Below, piece by piece: positions 6,395 through 15,089 of a stretch of DNA of 43,548 nucleotides; the stretch's first letter is position 1; each line of letters opens with the position of its first letter. The notes beneath the pieces are model-generated. The model saw only the letters and a program-made list of their open reading frames with translations, had not been told where the DNA came from and made no database searches. The translations under genes were made by a program, and so were the position numbers. Origin of the DNA: a virus; IMG/VR virus record IMGVR_UViG_3300020172_001532, positions 1 to 43,548 of that record, one strand, 5' to 3'.

Positions 6395-8248
6395 TTACTT
6401 AATTTCGCAGGCACCACCAGCACAAGCCAATTCACCGGTCAAGTCCGTGTTGTCTTCGAGTTCCACTATATTTGACAAATTAACATCGTGCAGAGTTTCC
6501 ATTAACTGATTGTATTTTTCCTCTGTAATATCCTCGAAAGGACTTTGGATATAACTGCCCCCATCGTAGTTGAGAACAGAAAGACCATTGAAGTGTTCAC
6601 GGTTTTCCCACATCCAATTACCAACAGCAGTCCATTCATGTTCGCGGATGGAAACTGTTGCAGATATGTTATGTGTGTTCATACCTGTTCTGTGACCAGG
6701 TTTAATCCAATTCTGATTGAACCATTTTACTCTTTCCAACAACTGCAAAGGACTTTCACTACGAAGTATTGAACCCTCTGGTGACTTTTGTGGAACACCA
6801 ATGACGGCAGTATCATGTGGGCGGAAGTATTCATCTTCTACCAATTCGGGATGATTGATTGAAAGATAAGTATAAATTGCCTCGTTCTTACCAACACGAA
6901 CACGGCGTAGGTAGTAATCATTGTGCCAAGCGTGAATACCGGATGAACAACCCAATGTTAATGATGATGTTCCAGCAGGTTTAATCGTTGTTGTTCTTGC
7001 AGATTTATTTATACCGATAAGTTCAGCAACTCTTTCGTTTTCTTCTCTTGATGTTTTAGCAGCGGCTTTCAAATCTAATTTCTGAACTTTACCGGAACCG
7101 ATACCGGTCATTCCAACTCCAAGTAGTGCATCCTTTTCAGTTGTTCTTTGCCAAATAGGACGAAGATAATGGAAGTCAGTATAACCAGCTTGTAAAGTTC
7201 CTATGAAAGAAGCGGCACGAACTCTTGATTCTAAATCGGATTGGTCAACAACATCGGAAACATTTACTTCACATAAATTACAGAATTGAAATGGTCGAAG
7301 TGCAATCTCACAACAAGGATTGGTTCCCCAATCTTTATCGTTTGAAAGATAAATACCGGGTTCACCTGCATTTGATAACTCTATTTTCTTCCAAAGTGAT
7401 TTGAAAAATTCTTCTGATACCTTACTACGAAGAAGAACTGCCGAGTTATTGGCTCTGCCTCTTTGTGGATTTAGTTCCCACCAATTTCCAAACTTACATG
7501 AAATCATATCGTCATCATCTGCAGAGAAAAGAGAAATGAGAGCAGCACGGCGAATACCACCTGCAAGAACTGCATCTGCAATGTGACAAACAATATCGTG
7601 AACTTCTATTGGTGGAAGTTGATCACCATCTGTTTTTAAATCAAGTATAGCTCTAATCTTTTCAATACAAATTCGTAGTGGTTCTGGACCTGGTGCCTTT
7701 CCACCACTTGTAATAAGACGAGCACCTTTGTGACGAATATCGGAATAATCAAAACGAATTGATGATCCACCTGTGAAATAAGACTTCATCAATGCTTTAA
7801 TTGCATCTGCCCAACCTTCAATTGAATCACTAATAAGAAATCTTCTTTCTTTTGATTTTGGTCTGTGAATTGGTGGCAAACTTTCAACATGATGTTTCTG
7901 AACGGAATAACCTACACCGGTTCCACCAAGAAGAAGAAACATCACTTCACCGAAAGCACGCCAGTCATCTATTGGTAAGTAAGCACAGTTATAGATTCTG
8001 TTTGGGGAAATTTCAATGGGTTTACCACCGAATTGCAATGAACGCATTGATGGTAAAACTTTTTTATCATATACCATCTTATACACATTTTCTATCTCGT
8101 CTTTAAGTTGTGGGTATTTTCTTTGGTGCATTTCTTTATTGCGTGTCACTAATTCTTCCCAAGTTTCCCTACGATTCTTTTCAGGTATGAAACGAGCATA
8201 TTTCATGTAAACTGTGATCTCAGACAGAATGCGATTGCTAATGTCCAT
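6395..8248 (-). CDS. nrdJ: Class II (adenosylcobalamin-dependent) ribonucleoside-triphosphate reductase
   Basis: Reduces ribonucleotides to deoxyribonucleotides using a cobalamin-generated thiyl radical. The 617-residue chain matches the monomeric Lactobacillus leichmannii type. It has an N-terminal active-site cysteine C88 (IYNCAYL), a GGTGVGYS nucleotide loop, the core N310-x-C312-x-E314 with partner C323 (spacing identical to N406/C408/E410/C419 of the L. leichmannii enzyme), and a C-terminal shuttle pair C609-x4-C614 (ELACAGGACEIK). The shuttle pair needs thioredoxin, which is encoded at 1135-1392. It is shorter than the 739-residue reference. GGAG lies 7 nt before the ATG. Dependence on cobalamin means the host must make or import B12. 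No small subunit is needed. Confidence 0.95.
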   Translation of the reverse strand: MDISNRILSEITVYMKYARFIPEKNRRETWEELVTRNKEMHQRKYPQLKDEIENVYKMVYDKKVLPSMRSLQFGGKPIEISPNRIYNCAYLPIDDWRAFGEVMFLLLGGTGVGYSVQKHHVESLPPIHRPKSKERRFLISDSIEGWADAIKALMKSYFTGGSSIRFDYSDIRHKGARLITSGGKAPGPEPLRICIEKIRAILDLKTDGDQLPPIEVHDIVCHIADAVLAGGIRRAALISLFSADDDDMISCKFGNWWELNPQRGRANNSAVLLRSKVSEEFFKSLWKKIELSNAGEPGIYLSNDKDWGTNPCCEIALRPFQFCNLCEVNVSDVVDQSDLESRVRAASFIGTLQAGYTDFHYLRPIWQRTTEKDALLGVGMTGIGSGKVQKLDLKAAAKTSREENERVAELIGINKSARTTTIKPAGTSSLTLGCSSGIHAWHNDYYLRRVRVGKNEAIYTYLSINHPELVEDEYFRPHDTAVIGVPQKSPEGSILRSESPLQLLERVKWFNQNWIKPGHRTGMNTHNISATVSIREHEWTAVGNWMWENREHFNGLSVLNYDGGSYIQSPFEDITEEKYNQLMETLHDVNLSNIVELEDNTDLTGELACAGGACEIK

Positions 8249-8292
8249 TTATTTCTCCATTGATTTTTTTATTTAAAACGTTATTTTAATAC

Positions 8293-8331
8293 TGTAAAAC
8301 AAAACCATACACGAATAAGTATATGGTTTTG
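8293..8331 (-). terminator. Terminator after the transferase-like gene
   Basis: A 10-bp stem CAAAACCATA/TATGGTTTTG (8300-8309 with 8322-8331), followed on the minus strand by GTTTTGTTTTAC. It ends the 5' nuclease, helicase, transferase-like unit. Confidence 0.7.
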
Positions 8332-8356
8332 AATAAAAAAATTGGGTTTTGTTAAA

Positions 8357-8932
8357 TTATTTTTTAACCCAGTTTTCACCATCCCACCATTCAAAATTTG
8401 GCAATTCTGATTTATATTGGAATTGTTCATACCATTCCGAAACATATAGATATGGGTAAGAATGCCCTACCAATTTGTCTATAAAGTAATAATGAACTCT
8501 TGGAGTAACACCAGATTCATCCAACCTACCACCAATCAAAACAGGAACATATGGTATGTCATCATACCAATTTAGTATAGAAAATACAATATCATTGAAA
8601 TAATAAATTTCATGTTTAACCGATAATGCACTTTCCACTTCATCCACAATTACAGACGGATATAAATGTTTAACATTTTTCAAAATCTCTTTGTAATTGC
8701 CTTGATTTGTAACCTTTACTTTTTTTACTTTTCTTCTTCTGTTTCCAGAAATAGGTTGAATCTTAACACGAGCGGATCTACATTGATACCACTCACCATT
8801 TTTTGTTGGCAACCAACCATTCTCAAAAAGATATTGATTGGTTTCGCCGTTTGGAACACAAAACACTTCACATAAATCAGCAGCAGTATCTAAATCATAC
8901 TTACCGTTTTCATGGTTAAACCGTGTTCTCAT
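8357..8932 (-). CDS. Aminoacyl-tRNA-protein transferase-like (ATE1/Bpt, GNAT fold) protein
   Basis: A 191-residue protein that I match, by pattern only, to bacterial leucyl/arginyl-tRNA-protein transferases. The segment ENGWLPTKNGEWYQCRSARVKI (37-58) followed by the basic NRRRKVKKVKV corresponds to the family's G(W/F)RRxGxxxYRP..C..CxxxRIPV..F.PSxSQRR region. The end, YPYLYVSEWYEQ to WWDGENWV (159-189), corresponds to the family's LPYLYLGYWIxGxxKMxYKxxFRP..xxDGxxW. The N-terminal CSYLP-type cysteine motif is missing, and the chain is about 50 residues short, so tRNA transfer activity is unproven. If active it would add an amino acid to protein N-termini and mark them for Clp degradation. It sits downstream of the helicase and before a terminator. 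Confidence 0.5.
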   Translation of the reverse strand: MRTRFNHENGKYDLDTAADLCEVFCVPNGETNQYLFENGWLPTKNGEWYQCRSARVKIQPISGNRRRKVKKVKVTNQGNYKEILKNVKHLYPSVIVDEVESALSVKHEIYYFNDIVFSILNWYDDIPYVPVLIGGRLDESGVTPRVHYYFIDKLVGHSYPYLYVSEWYEQFQYKSELPNFEWWDGENWVKK

Positions 8933-9008
8933 TCTCTAACCTCGTTTGTTGATAATCATGTTATCGTAACAACAAAACACGATACGAAACGAAATTCATG
9001 TATAAGTA

Positions 9009-10361
9009 TTAGAATCCTTCCAATTCTTTAAATTTTTGTGAAAGTGCCTTTTTAACATTAACATCACCTGTCATTGATGTTTGAACCGTTTTTCCCATAT
9101 CCGAACTTGGTTCATATATTTCAATGTGACCATTCATTGTATTTATTTTACTTGGGAATGTCATTCCATCTGGACCGAAACGATTCTTGATAATATGCCA
9201 TCTACCTGTTCCACCAACCTTATCATTTAATTTTCTTGATAGTGACATGATGAAATCTGCAATCATAATCTTATTGTATGATTCAGAAACTTTACCACCC
9301 TCAATAACATCATCTTCGAGTGAAGAACGATTTGCCTGTGATGCAGTCCAAATAGGTATTGCATATGTTCCACCGATTCCACGCAAGTCTTCGTAAATAT
9401 CATTTAGTTCCAATCTCTTATCACCGGCTTTAGCGGGTCTAATCAAATCTGCATAATCAACTATAACCAAATCAGGTGGCTTTCCTTGGCTGATACATTT
9501 TTCTATATGTGATGTGATAGTTGTGATACTTGCTGTTTTAGTTGGATAACACTTTACAATCAGATTACCTTTGATGGTTTCCATTACATCGCGTATTTTT
9601 TCTTGTGCATGTTCTTCATTCAGATTTTGAAAAGCAATTTTTGTAAAGTAAGCATCGAATCTTCTTGCAACATAAAATTGATTTAATTCCAATGTATAAT
9701 ACACAACTCTCTTACCGGCTTTAACTGCTTGAGCGGCAATACTAACTAATCCCCAAGATTTACCACCGCCAGCGGGTGCAATAATAACACCCAATTCTCC
9801 AGCAGCTAAACCGCCGTTAGTAATATCATCAACAACATTCCAACCAGTCGGTACGCAACTTCGTGCACCTTCTTCATACCTAGCTACAATATCCAAAATG
9901 TAATCATGTCCAATATCTTTGTCAGTTCCGGCTTTCAATGCATTATCAACTTTCTTTTTTATAAGGTCATATTTGCCGCTCTTTAGCAAATCAACAGACT
10001 CAATGATTGCAACTTTCATCTTTTGATTTTTAAAAAATTCGAGTGTAGTTAATTTTACATATTCTGCATCCGAACTATCTTTATACTTTGCACTTTCTTT
10101 AAGAGCGTCTACAATAGTGCTCTTCAAAACTTTATCTTCGACCATAATCAATTCGGACTTGAAAACTTCAGCAGTTGGTGCAGTTCTATATTTTTCATAA
10201 TATGCCATTATCCTAGTAACAATCCAATTATTTGCCTGAGATTCAAAATATGTTGAATCTATAATATCGGAAACTTGTTGTAAAAATGATCTATCGTTTA
10301 ATAATGAAGTGATTACTTTTGTCTGAAAGGTATGACCGTACTGGGATAAATTATCCTGCAT
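9009..10361 (-). CDS. Replicative DNA helicase (DnaB/T4 gp41 type)
   Basis: A 450-residue hexameric 5'-3' helicase for the replication fork. The N-terminal 150 residues form a helical collar. The RecA-like motor begins at GWNVVDDITNGGL, with Walker A APAGGGKS near 193-200, a TLEL motif after beta 2, Walker B LVIVDYADLI near 298-307, and the sensor/Arg region TASQANRSS (H3 and Q motif), as in SF4 helicases. The start ATG at 10361 has AGGA upstream and overlaps the end of the 5' nuclease gene by 11 nt, so the two are translationally coupled. A primase was not found in the window. Confidence 0.93.
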   Translation of the reverse strand: MQDNLSQYGHTFQTKVITSLLNDRSFLQQVSDIIDSTYFESQANNWIVTRIMAYYEKYRTAPTAEVFKSELIMVEDKVLKSTIVDALKESAKYKDSSDAEYVKLTTLEFFKNQKMKVAIIESVDLLKSGKYDLIKKKVDNALKAGTDKDIGHDYILDIVARYEEGARSCVPTGWNVVDDITNGGLAAGELGVIIAPAGGGKSWGLVSIAAQAVKAGKRVVYYTLELNQFYVARRFDAYFTKIAFQNLNEEHAQEKIRDVMETIKGNLIVKCYPTKTASITTITSHIEKCISQGKPPDLVIVDYADLIRPAKAGDKRLELNDIYEDLRGIGGTYAIPIWTASQANRSSLEDDVIEGGKVSESYNKIMIADFIMSLSRKLNDKVGGTGRWHIIKNRFGPDGMTFPSKINTMNGHIEIYEPSSDMGKTVQTSMTGDVNVKKALSQKFKELEGF

Positions 10362-11412
10362 ATTTTTTCCTAATGGAATTTATTGTTGTGAAATTCGTCT
10401 GAATCCAAACATCCCAATTCAATATAACAGTTTGTAGTTTATCTTCTATAAATAGTTTATCGAGTTCAACCTTATTGATTGCATCAATTTCACCATCAAC
10501 TAAATGTCTTATCGTTGATTTGGTACTCTGTGAAATATCAACATCACTTAATTGCATGATTCTGTGATTGATTTGCAGTACATTTAGGTTGTTCTTTAAT
10601 TCTTGAATTGCTTTGGATTTATTATCATGTAATTTACAAATTTCTATGAACATTTCCAAATCTATTTTTCTTTTTTCTGATAATTCTGGAAAGAACTTTA
10701 GTATCGTCTTATCGCCGAGACCACGAATACCAACTACATTATCGCTTTTATCACCAAGTAAAGATTTGTATATGATATAGTTTTCACACCATATACCCGT
10801 TTCTTCCAAAAGATTAGCTGGAGTATACATTTTCTTTTTAGTTGGCAAATAGACACTAACTTTATCTGAAACTAATTGTAGAAAGTCTCGGTCATTAGAT
10901 AGTATCACCGATTTTTCTTTAAAATAATAAGAAAGGTAGGCAATCGCATCATCTGCCTCAATTTTATCAATGGAGATAATAGTAAGTGGCAGATTTTGTA
11001 GGTATGAAAAAACACGAAACAGTTGATACTTCATTGAGGATTGTTCATCTTCAATATCTTCAAACCCAACTACACGATTTAGCCGTGACTTGATTGCCCT
11101 ACCTTCTTTATAGTTTGAATAGATTTCTTTTCTTCTTTGTGAACCACCTTTACCATCAAAAACAACAACAACCCGCGTAGGTGATGTCATACGAATTATT
11201 GCCCCAAGGGACTTCAAGAAACCAGAAAGTCCGCCTACATGAACGCCATCCGCATTTAGAGTTGGAATTGCCGAAAAAGTGCGGATAAAAAGATTCATGC
11301 CATCAACTATCAAAACTTTACTATCGCGGTGCAAATTGATTTGTTCAGCTTTATCGGTTTCTATTTCTTGCAAAAGTCTTTGATACTTTTTGTTCATTGT
11401 AACCAATTCCAT
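10351..11412 (-). CDS. rnh: 5'-3' exonuclease / flap endonuclease (T4 RNase H type)
   Basis: A 353-residue FEN-family nuclease that removes RNA primers and 5' flaps during lagging-strand synthesis. Metal-binding acids are visible in order: VDGMNLF, VFDGKGG followed by the Arg/Lys arch RRKEIYSNYKEGR, IEADDAIAYL, LSNDRDFLQL and LLGDKSDNVVGI. A helix-hairpin-helix follows (GIRGLGDKT), the K+-dependent DNA-binding element. Two starts are possible: 11412 (MELVT, no clear ribosome site) and 11397 (MNKKYQ, with GGAATTGG upstream). The fold begins only at about residue 30, so both are compatible. A promoter-like TTTG-N19-TATATTAG lies at 11430-11460, behind the uvsX terminator. Confidence 0.92.
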   Translation of the reverse strand: MELVTMNKKYQRLLQEIETDKAEQINLHRDSKVLIVDGMNLFIRTFSAIPTLNADGVHVGGLSGFLKSLGAIIRMTSPTRVVVVFDGKGGSQRRKEIYSNYKEGRAIKSRLNRVVGFEDIEDEQSSMKYQLFRVFSYLQNLPLTIISIDKIEADDAIAYLSYYFKEKSVILSNDRDFLQLVSDKVSVYLPTKKKMYTPANLLEETGIWCENYIIYKSLLGDKSDNVVGIRGLGDKTILKFFPELSEKRKIDLEMFIEICKLHDNKSKAIQELKNNLNVLQINHRIMQLSDVDISQSTKSTIRHLVDGEIDAINKVELDKLFIEDKLQTVILNWDVWIQTNFTTINSIRKKYAG

Positions 11413-11429
11413 ATATTATTTTATCAATA

Positions 11430-11460
11430 CTAATATACGAAAAAAATATGACATTGCAAA
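11430..11460 (-). promoter_or_regulatory. Promoter-like element before the 5' nuclease
   Basis: TTTG (11457-11460), 19 nt, TATATTAG (11430-11437) on the minus strand, right behind the uvsX terminator. It shares the 13-mer TATATTAGTATTG with the gp32 upstream region. Confidence 0.55.
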
Positions 11461-11492
11461 ATAAAAAAAAAAGAGAATCATATGATTCTCTT
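11461..11492 (-). terminator. Palindromic terminator after uvsX
   Basis: A perfect 22-nt palindrome at 11471-11492 (half-site AAGAGAATCAT) followed on the minus strand by ten T. It lies 27 nt after the uvsX stop and ahead of the nuclease promoter. Confidence 0.88.
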
Positions 11493-11518
11493 TTCATAGT
11501 TCTTAACGGAGTATCAGA

Positions 11519-12664
11519 TCAAATATCATCTAATATAGGATCATCAGATAAAATAACAGCATCTATGCGTGCTTCATCTAATTTCTTATATTTCATAATT
11601 ACTTTTTCTGCAATTTCAGAGTAGACTATATCCAAAAGTTCCGGATTACTCATAATCTTTTCAACAAATTCTTTTGATTGAAATTTAATAACTTCTCCAG
11701 ATCTTTTGTCAGTCCATTGATACCAAGCACCTGATTGTGAAACAAGATTGTGTTCCTTCATAGTAGTTAGCCATGAAGAATAATCATCAATCCCACTATC
11801 AAAGTAAACTTCATATTCACATTCTCGCAAAGGAGGTCCACAACGATTTTTGACTAACTTTGCCTTAACTCGCGAACCAATTACTTCATCACGCCCTTCT
11901 CTCTTTGCCTTAATGGCACCGATTGAAGATAGACGAATACGAACAGAGGCATGGAAAGGAATGCTTTTACCACCAGGTGTTGTCCAAGGATCAGAGAATG
12001 CTGGGGCATTTAATTTCTGACGAAGTTGGTTTGTGATAATCAAACAAATTCTTTCTCTACCGATAAGATTTGTAATCTTTCGCAATGCCTTTGAAATGAT
12101 AAGTGCCTTTGCCGTAGCATATCCATCCTTGTCAAAATCTGCAGCCATTTCTGTTTTAGTTGATGCACCGGCAATAGAATCTACAACAATAGTAACCAAT
12201 CTGTTTTTATCCGATGAACGAACTTTATCAGTAATAACATCAATGGTTTCAAAAATATCCTCTACGGTTTCCAATGGAATGTATAACATATCTTTTAAGT
12301 TCAAACCAATCGCACTTAGATATTCGGTTGCAATTGCATTCTCTGTATCAATATAAACTGCAAGACCACCTTTCTTTTGTGTGTTAAGAAGTGCATGGGC
12401 TGCCAACAATGATTTACCAGATTGTTCGAGACCTGTTATTTCAGATACACGACCAACAGGAAAACCACCATACTTACGATTAGAAATGGCCAAGTCCAAC
12501 ATGGTTGAACCAGTTCCAACCCATTCTTTTATTATCGTAGGTGCATCACTATCACCTTCAAGAAAGTATGCCGTCTTAATGTTTTGAGCTTTGAATTGTT
12601 TGTTTATAGTTTCGGCAATGACCCCACCGAGTTCATCGGAAAGGTCACTCTTTGATTTTGCCAT
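11519..12664 (-). CDS. uvsX: UvsX/RecA-type strand-exchange recombinase
   Basis: A 381-residue ATP-dependent recombinase for recombination-dependent replication and repair. It contains TGSTMLDLAISNRKYGGFPVG, Walker A GLEQSGKS (about 78-85), the catalytic Glu region DTENA, Walker B VTIVVDSIAG, and loop L1/L2 elements ending in ITNQLRQK and the TPGGKSIPFHASVRIRL motif shared by RecA and UvsX. The acidic C-terminus (SDDPILDDI) is like that of RecA. AAGGAT precedes the ATG. The gene follows gp32 by 12 nt and is terminated by a strong palindromic terminator at 11461-11492, so gp32 and UvsX form a two-gene unit. They cooperate directly on single-stranded DNA. Confidence 0.94.
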   Translation of the reverse strand: MAKSKSDLSDELGGVIAETINKQFKAQNIKTAYFLEGDSDAPTIIKEWVGTGSTMLDLAISNRKYGGFPVGRVSEITGLEQSGKSLLAAHALLNTQKKGGLAVYIDTENAIATEYLSAIGLNLKDMLYIPLETVEDIFETIDVITDKVRSSDKNRLVTIVVDSIAGASTKTEMAADFDKDGYATAKALIISKALRKITNLIGRERICLIITNQLRQKLNAPAFSDPWTTPGGKSIPFHASVRIRLSSIGAIKAKREGRDEVIGSRVKAKLVKNRCGPPLRECEYEVYFDSGIDDYSSWLTTMKEHNLVSQSGAWYQWTDKRSGEVIKFQSKEFVEKIMSNPELLDIVYSEIAEKVIMKYKKLDEARIDAVILSDDPILDDI

Positions 12665-12676
12665 AACCCATCCTTA

Positions 12677-13438
12677 TTAAAATAAATCATCAAATGTAAC
12701 ACCAGCATCTTCAGCAGATGTAGTGGTCTTGATTGTATCACTCTTTTCTTGTTTGTAATTCAAATCCTTAGACGGTTCTTCTTGTGATGATGAACCCATC
12801 CAAGTTTGTAATTGAATCTTCAAATCATCATAAGATGATTCTGGATACAATTCTGTAATCTGTGGTTGTAACTTAATCTTTTCAAGAACATCTGCACTTT
12901 CTGTAATAGGTGTTTCTTTTGGTTTAACACGAATACTTGTTTCTGCATAAGTCTTACCGGCTTCTTCTGGTGACTTAACGGTAACAACAATGTCACGACC
13001 AGATTTTGGATCAGACAAATCACCGTAATCAGGATCAACAAAGAAAGCAAGTAGTTCTTCATAGATTTGTTTACCAAATCCCCAAAACTTTACACCTTCA
13101 TTTTCTTGACCACGAACAATTACAGGAACATAGATACGCATTTTGGGTTCCAATTTTCTACCCATTACCCAATCTTCTTTATCGCCAGTCTGTTTAAGTT
13201 TTTCTGCAAACTCAACCACTGGATCAGGACGACCAAATGATGCGGGAGAAAGAATAGACCTTTTACCCAAGTTGTAATGAAAATACAATTCGATAAACGG
13301 ATTTTCTTTGTTGTGAATGTAAGGAACAATTCTGATTTGTGTTTCACCTGGATCGGGTTTCCAAATGTTAGATGTGCGATTGTTTGTATTTTTCAAAGAG
13401 TTCAAACGGCTCTTGATTGCATCGAGGTTAATACCCAT
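12677..13438 (-). CDS. Single-stranded DNA-binding protein (T4 gp32-like)
   Basis: A 253-residue protein that coats single-stranded DNA and recruits replication and recombination enzymes. The N-terminus (MGINLDAIKSRLNSL) resembles the basic cooperativity region of gp32, the core has the FHYNLGKRSILSP and WGFGKQIYE segments of the gp32 OB fold, and the chain ends in an acidic, aromatic tail (DAGVTFDDLF) typical of phage SSBs as a protein-docking site. The Cys/His zinc module of T4 gp32 is absent. GGAG lies 9 nt before the ATG. It heads the gp32-uvsX unit behind a promoter-like TTG-N20-TATATTAG at 13511-13541. Confidence 0.9.
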   Translation of the reverse strand: MGINLDAIKSRLNSLKNTNNRTSNIWKPDPGETQIRIVPYIHNKENPFIELYFHYNLGKRSILSPASFGRPDPVVEFAEKLKQTGDKEDWVMGRKLEPKMRIYVPVIVRGQENEGVKFWGFGKQIYEELLAFFVDPDYGDLSDPKSGRDIVVTVKSPEEAGKTYAETSIRVKPKETPITESADVLEKIKLQPQITELYPESSYDDLKIQLQTWMGSSSQEEPSKDLNYKQEKSDTIKTTTSAEDAGVTFDDLF

Positions 13439-13510
13439 GATGTTTCTCCGAATGTGTAATAAATAATGTTTAATCGTTACTAAAAGATTGTTATATCTAA
13501 TAGAACAATA

Positions 13511-13541
13511 CTAATATATGGATTTAATGTTTAATAAGCAA
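13511..13541 (-). promoter_or_regulatory. Promoter-like element before gp32
   Basis: TTG (13539-13541), 20 nt, TATATTAG (13511-13518) on the minus strand, about 70 nt before the ATG, between a terminator and the gene. It carries the same 13-mer TATATTAGTATTG as the nuclease promoter. Confidence 0.55.
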
Positions 13542-13566
13542 GCAATTTTATTTTTATTTCTATAAA

Positions 13567-13600
13567 TTAAAATGGGAAACCCGAAGACTTCCCATTTTAA
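13567..13600 (-). terminator. Terminator between the tagged 248-residue gene and gp32
   Basis: A 12-bp stem TTAAAATGGGAA/TTCCCATTTTAA (13567-13578 with 13589-13600), with a TTCGG-containing loop. T-rich sequence flanks both sides, so it may be bidirectional. Confidence 0.8.
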
Positions 13601-13620
13601 TATTTTTGATTGGCGATAAT

Positions 13621-14367
13621 TTATCTGGACATTTGATCCTCGTAATCATCAGAACGACCACCTGGTCCATCCATTTCAGATGCAAATTTATAATTAACTT
13701 CAAGTGGTTTACTTACCTGAACGTTTTTCTTGATATAATCAATTAATTTTTCTTTTGTCTTAAATGTCTCGAAAAAATTGTGATCACCTGGTTTTGGATG
13801 TGATAAATCAACCGATCCTGCCTTTTTTGGCAAACCCTTGTATATCGAATATATTTCACCCTTCACATTTGGAAAAAATGCCAATTCTTCAACATAATTC
13901 ATTGGCAATAAAAGATTCTTTTTATCATCAGTATGCCGTACTGGAAGAAAATCAAAGTTACCATTATAATCAATAGTTCCATCAAAATTCATTTTTATTT
14001 TTGAGAAATCAATACCCATATCTTTTGCCAATTCTTCAACAGTTTTCTTTTGAAGTTCTTGTGCCATAGGTGTTTCTTGTTTCCCAAGAACTGGTGATTT
14101 TCCAGGACTACCATATTTTTCGGCTTCATATTCTGCCCATGCCGCATCTTCAGCTGCAGTTCCAGCTGCCGCTTTTGCCTTATCATACAGTTCTTGTTCC
14201 TTTGGTGTCATGGATGAAACTTTCTTTTGTTTAACAGCTTCCGGCTCACCCATACCAACTTTTTTCAATACATTATCAAAGAAACCTTCATTTAATCTCT
14301 TTTTAAATGTATCTTGCAATTTTCTGTTTTCTGCAACTAAATCATGTACTATGATTTTCTTATTGAT
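13621..14367 (-). CDS. Tagged protein with LNE|GFF site; probable ATC start
   Basis: A protein of unknown function, 248 residues if it starts at 14367. The only strong ribosome site (AGGAG, 14373-14377) is 5 nt from an ATC in this frame, giving N-K-K-I-I-V-H-D-L as the next residues; the nearest conventional candidate, TTG at 14319, has no ribosome site, and no in-frame ATG exists near the start. Residues 25-30 read L-N-E|G-F-F, matching the T4 prohead protease rule (L/I)xE|(G/S/A), and GFFDNVLKKVG recalls GFFGDIWDGLKG after a site in the 448-residue protein at 41162-42508. The rest is Ala/Lys/Glu-rich then a globular C-terminal half (YVEELAFFPNVKGEIYSIYKG). It is followed by a terminator at 13567-13600. 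Confidence 0.75.
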   Translation of the reverse strand: MNKKIIVHDLVAENRKLQDTFKKRLNEGFFDNVLKKVGMGEPEAVKQKKVSSMTPKEQELYDKAKAAAGTAAEDAAWAEYEAEKYGSPGKSPVLGKQETPMAQELQKKTVEELAKDMGIDFSKIKMNFDGTIDYNGNFDFLPVRHTDDKKNLLLPMNYVEELAFFPNVKGEIYSIYKGLPKKAGSVDLSHPKPGDHNFFETFKTKEKLIDYIKKNVQVSKPLEVNYKFASEMDGPGGRSDDYEDQMSR

Positions 14368-14428
14368 AAAAACTCCTAAAATTATTTGTTGTACTTGATA
14401 AGTTCTTTTAATATATCAGACAATTTAA

Positions 14429-15082
14429 TCACAAATTCTTTACAGAAAATAAGTGAGTCCTAATTATTTCTTTTATTTTTTTACGAAATTTATTACGCAA
14501 TCTTTCATTGACCTTTATTTCAGTCTTTGGTTCTTCTTTTTCTTTCTTTTCTTTTTTAGTTGGTTCTTCTTCTTTTTCGGGTGTTGATTCGGTTGGCTCT
14601 GCCAATGATGAAATTTCGTCATCAATTTTTTTCGATACGGCTTCAACAACAGAATTTATATTCTCAACTAATTCTTCCAAAACTTTTATATCTGCGTCAG
14701 TTAATTTTCGTTTGATGTATGTGCTTATTCTTTTGATAATCAATTCTACATCATTTTCATGTGATTCCTTATCTTCTTCCGAATAAGATGAAGACTTTAA
14801 CTTTGCCAAAGAATTAAACAATGCCTTCAATGAAGGATTGTTTGAGAATCTAGATCCTATTGATCTAAGCTTGTCTTTTACATCATCGTATGATTTAGAA
14901 CTAACCAATGGACTAAACCAATTTTTTATTACATCTGGTGTTTCTGATGGGAATGACATTTTCAAGTACCCGCCACGGGCACCTTCTATTGAATTTGCAG
15001 CATCTATAAAAATAATATAACCCAATGGACTAATTGCCGATTCGGTGATTGATTCATTTATTTTTTTCTTAACCTTTTTCAT
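14429..15082 (-). CDS. Tagged helical protein with two IxE|S sites
   Basis: A 217-residue protein of unknown function. It begins MKKVKKKINESITESAIS, in which I8-N9-E10|S11 and I12-T13-E14|S15 both fit the prohead protease rule of T4-like phages. A globular segment (PLGYIIFIDAANS... to NWFSPLV) follows, then long charged helices, a Glu/Lys/Pro-rich linker around 165-190, and a basic C-terminus. It may be an internal head protein (inference). The start has only a weak GAG. It follows the 109-residue gene by 7 nt, so the two are probably co-translated. The 248-residue tagged protein lies 61 nt downstream. Confidence 0.75.
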   Translation of the reverse strand: MKKVKKKINESITESAISPLGYIIFIDAANSIEGARGGYLKMSFPSETPDVIKNWFSPLVSSKSYDDVKDKLRSIGSRFSNNPSLKALFNSLAKLKSSSYSEEDKESHENDVELIIKRISTYIKRKLTDADIKVLEELVENINSVVEAVSKKIDDEISSLAEPTESTPEKEEEPTKKEKKEKEEPKTEIKVNERLRNKFRKKIKEIIRTHLFSVKNL

Positions 15083-15089
15083 ATATTTC

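Noticed and set aside
8249-8300. A promoter before the ribonucleotide reductase gene
   Set aside because: No good -7 box with a spaced TTG could be found after the terminator; the sequence is only AT-rich.
8940-8990. Inverted repeat around TATCGT/ACGATA in the gap after the helicase
   Set aside because: The stem is only about 6 bp with no T tract, so it is not reported as a terminator.
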